Positions 58,476 to 64,000 of a stretch of 64,000 nt of DNA are shown piece by piece. The position numbers were made by a program, and so were the translations under genes. Source of the DNA: Brumimicrobium aurantiacum (GTDB taxonomy: Bacteria; Bacteroidota; Bacteroidia; Flavobacteriales_D; Crocinitomicaceae); assembly GCF_003402975.1 (NCBI RefSeq), contig NZ_QURB01000004.1:182966-246965 (forward strand), given 5' to 3'. Numbering within the stretch: the stretch's first letter is position 1; each line of letters starts with the position of its first letter. The notes beneath the pieces were generated by a model. It had not been told where the DNA came from, did no database searches, and worked only from the letters and a program-made list of their open reading frames with translations.

Positions 58476-58571
58476 TTTTTATTTGTTACTTGTTAATATA
58501 CTATTTAATAACCTTCTTGTACATACTAGAAAATTCACCCATTAAAATGAGTGACTCCTCTATTTATTTCG

Positions 58572-58643
58572 AGCCAATGACGAGAATTGAACTCGTGACC
58601 TCTTCCTTACCAAGGAAGCACTCTACCCCTGAGCTACACCGGC
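58572..58643 (-). tRNA. tRNA-Thr(GGT)
   Basis: 72 bases. Acceptor GCCGGTG/CATTGGC with two G-T pairs, anticodon arm CTTCC TTGGTAA GGAAG, T-arm ACGAG TTCAATT CTCGT. The last tRNA of the cluster before tuf. A 9-base copy of its 3' end lies directly before its 5' end. Confidence 0.95.
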
Positions 58644-58667
58644 GCGAGCCAATAAAAGATTATTTTG

Positions 58668-58740
58668 AGCGGGAGACGAGACTCGAACTCGCGACCCTCA
58701 GCTTGGAAGGCTGACGCTCTACCAACTGAGCTACTCCCGC
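58668..58740 (-). tRNA. tRNA-Gly(TCC)
   Basis: 73 bases. Acceptor GCGGGAG/CTCCCGC, anticodon arm TCAGC CTTCCAA GCTGA, T-arm with TTCGAGT. Reads GGA and GGG codons. Third tRNA of the cluster. Confidence 0.95.
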
Positions 58741-58767
58741 TTAAATTTTATAAAAGCTACTTTCTAG

Positions 58768-58849
58768 TGGGGGGAGAAGGATTCGAACCTTCGAAGGCTA
58801 AGCCAGCAGATTTACAGTCTGCCCTCGTTGACCGCTTGAGTATCCCCCC
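58768..58849 (-). tRNA. tRNA-Tyr(GTA)
   Basis: 82 bases with a long variable arm, as usual for bacterial tRNA-Tyr. Acceptor GGGGGGA/TCCCCCC, anticodon arm GCAGA CTGTAAA TCTGC, T-loop TTCGAAT. Confidence 0.95.
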
Positions 58850-58863
58850 AACAAAAGTATATG

Positions 58864-58937
58864 AGCCGATGAAGGGACTCGAACCCCCGACCTGCTGATT
58901 ACAAATCAGCTGCTCTAGCCAGCTGAGCTACATCGGC
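58864..58937 (-). tRNA. tRNA-Thr(TGT)
   Basis: 74 bases. Acceptor GCCGATG/CATCGGC, anticodon arm CTGAT TTGTAAT CAG region with anticodon TGT, T-arm GGGGG TTCGAGT CCCTT. First gene of the operon, about 65 bases after the predicted start site. Confidence 0.95.
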
Positions 58938-59273
58938 ACTTTTAATTGGTAATTAATAATCTTTTAAAGAACTCCCTCACTTGTTTTTCTCAATCCGTTC
59001 GGGGTTGCAAATGTAAGCAATTATTAAACAACTGCAAGGGCTTTTTGAAAAAAAGTTTGATTTTTTTTTCTTTTTTTTCTCACCACCTTCCAAAAACGAT
59101 ATTTAACCTCTTGTTTTACAGCGAGAAAAGCAAGAAAATAATTTTCTAAAAAAAATTCAGTTTTTTTCATCTTTTTTTCAATCTGAACTGAAAATCGTGA
59201 TAAAAGCTGTTCTATCACAATCACAAAAAAGCTACTTCAAGTATAAAATCAACACCTTTTAATATCAAAATTT
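58938..59273. other. Promoter region of the tRNA-tuf operon and AT-rich spacer
   Basis: About 335 bases. The left part carries the operon promoter. From 59041 to about 59190 there are dense T and A runs, and an inverted repeat GTGATA/TATCAC at 59197-59218 is the only structure near the end of xerC. I see no gene; short frames in both directions are Lys/Phe-rich by base composition alone. Confidence 0.6.
59008..59037 (-). promoter_or_regulatory. Consensus Bacteroidota promoter of the tRNA-tuf-rpl-rpo operon
   Basis: On the minus strand TTG (59037-59035), 19 bases, then TACATTTG (59015-59008): an exact match to TTG-N19-TAnnTTTG used by the primary sigma factor in this phylum. Transcription should start near 59001, giving a leader rich in C and G before tRNA-Thr. 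Confidence 0.85.
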
Positions 59274-60149
59274 CTATTTTTTCTCCCCACGTGGATGTGA
59301 TTGCTTGTAAATTTTTGAAATTTGATCAAAAGAATTATGGGTGTAAACCTGAGTTGCACTTAAACTCGCATGTCCTAACACCTCTTTTAAGGTCTCCAAC
59401 CCTGCTCCATTATTCAACATGTGAGTTGCAAATGTATGCCTTAGAATATGAGGACTTCTTTTTGACAAGTTCGTCAACAGGGATAAATAGTAATTTACTT
59501 TTCTGTAAACAAACTTAGGATACAGCTTTTTCCCCTTATCAGTTATAAAGACATATTCAATCCCCGCTTCTTTATACACCTCATGATCTAAATAAGCACT
59601 TATTTGCTGGAACAACTCAACAGTTAAAGGAATAAAACGCTCCTTATTTCTTTTTCCTAAAACTTTAATCTTATCCTGATCAATATCGGAACGCTTTAAA
59701 TTGATTAACTCTGACAATCGAATACCGGTTTGATACAATACCTCTATCATTAATCGATCTCGAAACCCAGAAAAACCATCAGGAAAAAGTTGTTTCAACT
59801 CAGAATCATCAATCTCCTCCTCCTTCACAAATTCAGGTAACCTTTTTTCAAGTTTTGGTCCTTTGATTTTCAACATTGGATCCAAATCAACAAAACCTAA
59901 ACCAAGCGCCCACTTAAAAAAAGTCCTTAAGGAGGATAACTTCCTATTCACAGTTCGATTAGAATAACCTAAATTAATTAATTCAACGATCCAAGATCTA
60001 ACATTTTGATATGATACCTCCTTTAAGTCTGTATTATTTTCGATAGCAGAAAAGGATAAAAAGGATTCAATATCGTTTTTATAAGCAGTGCAAGTATGAC
60101 TTGACACTCTTTTCTCTTTACTAATGTAAACTAAAAATTCTTCTACCAT
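59274..60149 (-). CDS. xerC: Tyrosine recombinase XerC/XerD family
   Basis: 291 residues from the ATG at 60149; a TTG at 60158 falls inside the T-run of the rpsU terminator and is unlikely. N-terminal SAM-like DNA-binding domain (about 1-85), then the catalytic domain with YQTGIRLSELINL (Arg), a Lys in KVLGKRNKERFIPL, HILRHTFATHMLNNG (His-x-x-Arg), LGHASLSATQVYTH (His and Tyr nucleophile). This resolves chromosome dimers at dif. Which of XerC or XerD it is cannot be told here. There is no sign of a mobile element around it. Confidence 0.9.
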   Translation of the reverse strand: MVEEFLVYISKEKRVSSHTCTAYKNDIESFLSFSAIENNTDLKEVSYQNVRSWIVELINLGYSNRTVNRKLSSLRTFFKWALGLGFVDLDPMLKIKGPKLEKRLPEFVKEEEIDDSELKQLFPDGFSGFRDRLMIEVLYQTGIRLSELINLKRSDIDQDKIKVLGKRNKERFIPLTVELFQQISAYLDHEVYKEAGIEYVFITDKGKKLYPKFVYRKVNYYLSLLTNLSKRSPHILRHTFATHMLNNGAGLETLKEVLGHASLSATQVYTHNSFDQISKIYKQSHPRGEKK

Positions 60150-60162
60150 ATAAAACAAAAAA

Positions 60163-60189
60163 AAGGAGCCTATATATTATAGACTCCTT
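60163..60189 (-). terminator. Intrinsic terminator after rpsU
   Basis: AAGGAGTCTATA pairs with TATAGGCTCCTT (12 positions, one wobble) around a 3-nt loop, followed by a run of eight T on the minus strand. It ends 14 bases before the xerC ATG. Confidence 0.9.
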
Positions 60190-60212
60190 AACGTATTCTT
60201 TCAAAGAATATT

Positions 60213-60404
60213 TTATATCTCTTTAGACTGCAATCTTTGTTTGTAAGCAGCCTTAATTCTTGTTTGGCGTTCTCTTACAGAAGGCTTAATGAACTCCTTA
60301 CGTCTACGGATTTCGCGCATACGTCCAGTTTTTTCAAACTTTTTCTTATATTTTTTGAGAGCTCTCTCTATGTTCTCTCCTTCTTTTACAGGTACTACTA
60401 ACAT
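60213..60404 (-). CDS. rpsU: Ribosomal protein S21
   Basis: 63 residues. MLVVPVKEGENIERALKKYKKKFEKTGRMREIRRRKEF is the S21 signature, with a basic C-terminal tail. S21 sits on the small subunit near the anti-Shine-Dalgarno region; in Bacteroidota it takes part in occluding it. It has its own consensus promoter and strong terminator, so it is probably monocistronic. Confidence 0.97.
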   Translation of the reverse strand: MLVVPVKEGENIERALKKYKKKFEKTGRMREIRRRKEFIKPSVRERQTRIKAAYKQRLQSKEI

Positions 60405-60447
60405 ATTATATATTTAAATTCGTTATCTTATTCTACAAATAGGTCTG

Positions 60448-60477
60448 CAAAGATAATAAGATAAATCTTATGAACAA
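60448..60477 (-). promoter_or_regulatory. Consensus promoter of rpsU
   Basis: TTG (60477-60475), 19 bases, TATCTTTG (60455-60448) followed by C on the minus strand: exact match to the Bacteroidota consensus. It starts 4 bases after the acyl-CoA dehydrogenase stop. Confidence 0.85.
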
Positions 60478-60480
60478 TAT

Positions 60481-61620
60481 TTATTTTAAAATTTCTCTAG
60501 AAATTACAACTTTTTGTATTTCAGAAGTTCCTTCACCGATTGTCATTAGCTTTGCATCACGCAAAAACTTTTCAGCAGGATACTCTTTTGTATAACCATA
60601 TCCTCCCATAATTTGAACCGCTTCATTTCCACACATTACAGAAGTTTCACTTGCAAAGTATTTAGCATACGCTCCTTCTTCCGTCATCTTCTCTCCTTTG
60701 TTTTTCAACGAAGCAGCATTAAAAGTAAGTAGTTCAGCAGCTTTTACATTTGTAGCCATATCCGCTAATTTAAAGCTAATTCCTTGAAATTGTGCTATTG
60801 ATTTTCCGAACTGCTCACGTTCTTTAGCGTATTTAACTGAAGCTTCATAAGCACCACGTGCAACTCCACAACTTAAAGCTGCGATAGAAATCCTACCACC
60901 ATCTAAAACTTGCATCGCTTGCATAAACCCTTTTCCTACCTCACCAATAAGGTTTTCATTAGGAACACGAACGTTATCGAAGATCAACTCTGCAGTCTCA
61001 CTTGCTCTCACCCCTAACTTATCTTTAATTTTTACAGCAGAAAATCCAGGAGTACCTTTTTCGACGATAAAAGCAGAAATCCCTTTACTATCTAACAATT
61101 CTCCTGTTCTTACCAATACAACAGAAACATCTCCTGATAAACCGTGAGTAATCCAGTTCTTGGCACCATTGATAATCCAATCATCACCATCTTTAACTGC
61201 AGTTGTTTTCATCCTCATGGCATCAGAACCAGTATTAGGCTCAGTTAAACCCCATGCACCAATAAACTCCCCAGAAGCTAATTTAGGAAGGTACTTCTTT
61301 TTTTGAGCTTCAGAACCGTGATAATAGATATGTCCAGTACATAATGAGTTATGAGCAGCAACAGAAAGGCCTAATCCACCGCATACTTTTCCTAACTCAA
61401 TAAGTGCAGTTACATATTCATCATAAGAGAATCCACTTCCGCCATACTCTTCTGGAACATAAATACCAAGTAATCCTAAATCACCAAGTTTTTTCATTAC
61501 ATCTACAGGGAAGTGTTCTTTATCATCCCACTCCATAAAGTTTGGTTTAATCTCTTTTTCAGCAAAATCTCTAACCATTTGCTGAATCATAATCTGATTC
61601 TCATTAAGCTCAAAATTCAT
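60481..61620 (-). CDS. Acyl-CoA dehydrogenase
   Basis: 379 residues, the short/medium-chain length class. FAD and substrate motifs: GAWGLTEPNTGSDAMRMKTTAVKDGDDWIINGAKNWITHG, DNVRVPNENLIGEVGKGF, and QIMGGYGYTKEYPAEKFLRDAKLMTIGEGTSEIQ, where the Glu of IGEGTSE is the likely catalytic base. It oxidises acyl-CoA to enoyl-CoA in fatty-acid or branched-chain amino-acid breakdown and passes electrons to an electron-transfer flavoprotein. The chain-length preference is not readable. It is flanked by its own promoter and the rpsU promoter. Confidence 0.93.
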   Translation of the reverse strand: MNFELNENQIMIQQMVRDFAEKEIKPNFMEWDDKEHFPVDVMKKLGDLGLLGIYVPEEYGGSGFSYDEYVTALIELGKVCGGLGLSVAAHNSLCTGHIYYHGSEAQKKKYLPKLASGEFIGAWGLTEPNTGSDAMRMKTTAVKDGDDWIINGAKNWITHGLSGDVSVVLVRTGELLDSKGISAFIVEKGTPGFSAVKIKDKLGVRASETAELIFDNVRVPNENLIGEVGKGFMQAMQVLDGGRISIAALSCGVARGAYEASVKYAKEREQFGKSIAQFQGISFKLADMATNVKAAELLTFNAASLKNKGEKMTEEGAYAKYFASETSVMCGNEAVQIMGGYGYTKEYPAEKFLRDAKLMTIGEGTSEIQKVVISREILK

Positions 61621-61663
61621 TCTATATAATTTAAGTTCGTAAAAAATTCAATAATTCGAGTTG

Positions 61664-61693
61664 CAAAGATAGTATATTTTTAAACTCTTCTAA
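61664..61693 (-). promoter_or_regulatory. Promoter of the acyl-CoA dehydrogenase gene
   Basis: The -7 box TATCTTTG followed by C is exact (61671-61664); the -33 box 19 bases further is TTA instead of TTG, inside a T-rich run. About 40 bases upstream of the ATG. Confidence 0.65.
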
Positions 61694-61701
61694 AAAAACA
61701 C

Positions 61702-62652
61702 CTATTCAACTGTTAAATAAACCTTTAACCTTTCAAAATCATCTCTATCTATATAAGGAGTCAAAAGCACTTCATCTATTCGCTTGAACTTACCATAATT
61801 TTCGCGGTGAAAAACAATAGACTTTGCAACATTATAATCAATTAAAGGGTGCTTACTCATTTCCTTTTGAGTAGCTAAATTTATATTAATAGGTTCAATT
61901 TTTGTTTTATCAATAATTAAGTAAGGACTTATTTCATCTAGCTTTTCTTTATCAAGTTTATATATATCAAAAAGTTGGTCCAAAGAAATCAGCCCTCCAT
62001 ATTCATCTCGCTTTTTAATAATTTCTTTAGCAAAATAAGGTCCAATACCTGGAATACTTTTCAAATCCCATGCTGTTGCAGTATTTACCGAAACAGGCTT
62101 AACTTCTTTAACTTTCTTGTTATTACTTTTCTTCCAAGTAGAGGTATCTTTTTGGGAATAACTAGTTTTAGGGGCCTCGTCTTTTCTGTAGTTTTGCGTC
62201 TCGGTGGTAACTTTTTCAATTCTTTCTGGCAAATCAACCATTGGTTCTAATACCTGATATAATTCATCATCTACCACATACAACTTCTTAAGGTCAGATT
62301 TAATTCGTAGTGTTGCTCCACTTTTTAGGTAATTGAGAATCGATTGAGCTTGTTTTTTAGACAAACCTGTAGACTGCCATTGCTCCAAGGAATAATCATT
62401 TGGGTTAAAAAGACTTTTTGGTCGATGGTAACGTGTACTTTTCTTCTTCTCGGGCGCTATTTCTTTTGCAACTTTCTTATCAATAAACAATTTTCCAGAA
62501 TTCACCTCATGCGTTGGAGGTGTATAAAAATAATTATAATAAATTCTGGGACTAATCGAAACTATGACAAAAACAAAGAGTAAAACGACAATCCCTTTAC
62601 GGGCTCGTTTCGAAAAATGAATCCAATCACTATCCCAGCTCTTTTTTGCCAA
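61702..62652 (-). CDS. Membrane-anchored helix-hairpin-helix protein (ComEA-like), TTG start
   Basis: 316 residues. One N-terminal membrane helix at about 18-35 (RKGIVVLLFVFVIVSIS), a charged linker, then helix-hairpin-helix units: SLEQWQSTGLSKKQAQSILNYL near 93, VNTATAWDLKSIPGIGPYFAKEIIKKR near 196, INLATQKEMSKHPLIDYNVAKSIVFHR near 272. HhH motifs bind DNA without sequence preference; in ComEA they hold DNA outside the membrane for uptake. The likely start is TTG at 62652, five bases after the upstream stop, since no ATG precedes the membrane helix. A role in DNA uptake is possible but not shown. Confidence 0.75.
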   Translation of the reverse strand: MAKKSWDSDWIHFSKRARKGIVVLLFVFVIVSISPRIYYNYFYTPPTHEVNSGKLFIDKKVAKEIAPEKKKSTRYHRPKSLFNPNDYSLEQWQSTGLSKKQAQSILNYLKSGATLRIKSDLKKLYVVDDELYQVLEPMVDLPERIEKVTTETQNYRKDEAPKTSYSQKDTSTWKKSNNKKVKEVKPVSVNTATAWDLKSIPGIGPYFAKEIIKKRDEYGGLISLDQLFDIYKLDKEKLDEISPYLIIDKTKIEPININLATQKEMSKHPLIDYNVAKSIVFHRENYGKFKRIDEVLLTPYIDRDDFERLKVYLTVE

Positions 62653-62657
62653 ATTAT

Positions 62658-64000
62658 TTATTTAAATCTTTTAATAGCTCCTGATTTTATTCTTGAGAAA
62701 TAATCTTTAAGGTCATTTTTAACCTCACCAGACATAATAAGCAATCCTAAAATATTAGGGAAGGCCATTCCAAGAATCATTAAATCTGAAAAATCAATTA
62801 CCGCTCCTAATCCAACGGAAGCACCAATTACAACGAAAATCAAGAAGATGAATTTATATATTAATGCAGAAACCTTTGTTTCACCAAAAACATAAGTCCA
62901 TGCTTTCAAGCCGTAATAAGACCAAGAAATCATCGTTGAGAATGCAAAAAGTACAACAGCAAAAGACAATACATATAGAGACCAATCACCTAAAGATGAT
63001 GAAAACGCTGCTGAAGTCAGTGCCGCTCCTTCCAACCCTTCTGGATCCTGTGCATACCCTGTAAAAATAATCACCAAGGCAGTCATTGTACAAACTACAA
63101 CAGTATCAATAAATGGTTCTAAAATAGCTACAACACCTTCACTCACTGGCTCATCAGTTTTCGCTGCTGCGTGTGCAATAGGAGCAGATCCCACACCCGC
63201 TTCATTTGAAAATGCAGCACGTTGAAACCCTAAAATTAAAACTCCAATAAATCCACCATACATTGCGTCTGGACTAAATGCCCCAGAAATAATTGTACTA
63301 AATCCATGTCCTAAATTATCATAGTTAAATCCAATAATTACTAGAGCTGAAACCACATAGATCCCGACCATTGTAGGAACAATTTTATCCGTAACTTTTG
63401 CAATACTTTTAATACCTCCAACGATTACAATTCCTACTAAAATGGCCATACCAATTCCGAAATATAAACCATAAGAAGAGAATCCTTCCCATCCTGGAAT
63501 TTCAGCCAACTGATTGAATGCTTGATTTACTTGGAACATATTTCCACCTCCAAGCGAACCTCCAACACAAAGAATAGCAAAAAGAATTGCCAATACTTTT
63601 CCTAGTTGTTTGAAACCAGGACCTCTTTTTTCTAATCCTCGACTAAGGTAATACATTGGACCACCAAAAACTTCTCCGTCTTCCTTTTGGTGACGATATT
63701 TTACTCCTAAAGTACATTCAACAAATTTAGAAGCCATCCCAATTAAACCAGCCAAGATCATCCAAAAAGTCGCACCAGGACCTCCCATACTAATTGCAAT
63801 TGCAACACCTGCAATATTACCTAAACCAACGGTTGCAGACAAAGCAGTAACAAGAGCCTGGAAATGTGTAACCTCACCAGCATGTTCATTTGGATCATCA
63901 TAACGTCCACGCACTAAATCTATGGCATGACGCACTCCTCTAAATTGAATAAACTTCATTCGGATAGTGAAGAAAATTGCTCCACAAACTAACCAAACAA
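62658..64000 (-). CDS. Sodium:alanine/glycine symporter (AGCS family), 5' end outside window
   Basis: The frame stays open from 64000 ([21 protein letters not shown]), so the ATG at 63959 is internal and the N-terminus lies beyond the edge; about 446 residues are seen. AGCS markers: [78 protein letters not shown]. About ten membrane helices. It imports small neutral amino acids with sodium. The stop is five bases from the next gene. Confidence 0.93.
   Translation of the reverse strand, partial: VWLVCGAIFFTIRMKFIQFRGVRHAIDLVRGRYDDPNEHAGEVTHFQALVTALSATVGLGNIAGVAIAISMGGPGATFWMILAGLIGMASKFVECTLGVKYRHQKEDGEVFGGPMYYLSRGLEKRGPGFKQLGKVLAILFAILCVGGSLGGGNMFQVNQAFNQLAEIPGWEGFSSYGLYFGIGMAILVGIVIVGGIKSIAKVTDKIVPTMVGIYVVSALVIIGFNYDNLGHGFSTIISGAFSPDAMYGGFIGVLILGFQRAAFSNEAGVGSAPIAHAAAKTDEPVSEGVVAILEPFIDTVVVCTMTALVIIFTGYAQDPEGLEGAALTSAAFSSSLGDWSLYVLSFAVVLFAFSTMISWSYYGLKAWTYVFGETKVSALIYKFIFLIFVVIGASVGLGAVIDFSDLMILGMAFPNILGLLIMSGEVKNDLKDYFSRIKSGAIKRFK

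Noticed and set aside
58490-58898. Plus-strand ORFs of 74 and 77 codons over the tRNA cluster
   Set aside because: They are antisense translations of tRNA genes (phrases such as RRDSNSRPSA and GGEGFEPSKAKPADLQSA), a well-known artefact.
59024-59224. 66-codon minus ORF between xerC and the tRNA promoter
   Set aside because: Lys/Phe-rich by T/A-run composition, runs through the predicted operon promoter, no recognisable domain.
59274-60149. Integrase of a mobile element next to a tRNA cluster
   Set aside because: A tyrosine recombinase near tRNAs can mark an island, but the protein has XerC/D length and form, no att-flanked cargo is present, and core genes lie on both sides.

Overview
The window comes from a Bacteroidota genome, most likely a marine or aquatic Flavobacteriia or Crocinitomicaceae-type organism (inference). 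The evidence is type IX secretion (T9SS) sorting domains, SprB-type repeats, a complete moxR/bat aerotolerance operon, TonB-receptor biology, AT-rich DNA, a dcw cluster without murF, ddl or murB, and promoters of the Bacteroidota form TTG-N19-TAnnTTTG. Almost everything is on the minus strand, so biological order runs from high to low coordinates. The only well-supported plus-strand gene is a GH3-family gene (11321-12847).

Layout, read from the right edge. 64000-60213: AGCS sodium/amino-acid symporter (5' end beyond the window), helix-hairpin-helix membrane protein, acyl-CoA dehydrogenase, ribosomal protein S21. 60149-59274: XerC/D-type recombinase. 59037-45936: one information-processing super-operon, tRNA-Thr(UGU), Tyr, Gly, Thr(GGU), tuf, tRNA-Trp, secE, nusG, rplK, rplA, rplJ, rplL, rpoB, rpoC. 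It is headed by a consensus promoter and interrupted by hairpin attenuators after tuf and after rplL, with a strong terminator after rpoC. 45860-44107: DUF3467 protein and lipoamide dehydrogenase. 43952-31654: a surface block with a 1147-residue putative outer-membrane barrel, a 2135-residue SprB-repeat T9SS protein and a 753-residue FG-GAP T9SS protein. 31112-15175: the division and cell-wall (dcw) operon mraZ, rsmH, ftsL, ftsI, murE, mraY, murD, (gap with a tiny ORF), ftsW, murG, murC, ftsQ, ftsA, ftsZ, yqeY, closed by a terminator. 14845-12944: three small accessory genes. 11111-2890: moxR, DUF58, a BatD-like gene, batA, batB, batC, batD, batE. 2625-1: a beta-helix lipoprotein followed by a TonB-dependent receptor cut by the window edge.

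The super-operon supplies transcription and translation machinery; the dcw operon makes lipid-linked peptidoglycan precursor and the divisome; the bat operon builds an envelope complex of three VWA proteins under a MoxR ATPase; the T9SS proteins are predicted to be exported to the cell surface.

No mobile element, CRISPR array, rRNA or defence island is visible. I found no clear new multi-gene system. The best leads are the lipoprotein/TonB-receptor pair with an intergenic hairpin, the paired GTGG boxes around mraZ, the repeat-rich start region of the giant adhesin, the calcium-loop outer-membrane protein, the tiny ORF inside the dcw operon, and a set of non-ATG starts (secE and rpoB TTG; nusG, ftsW, murD, murE GTG) that simple ATG gene calling would miss or mis-start.
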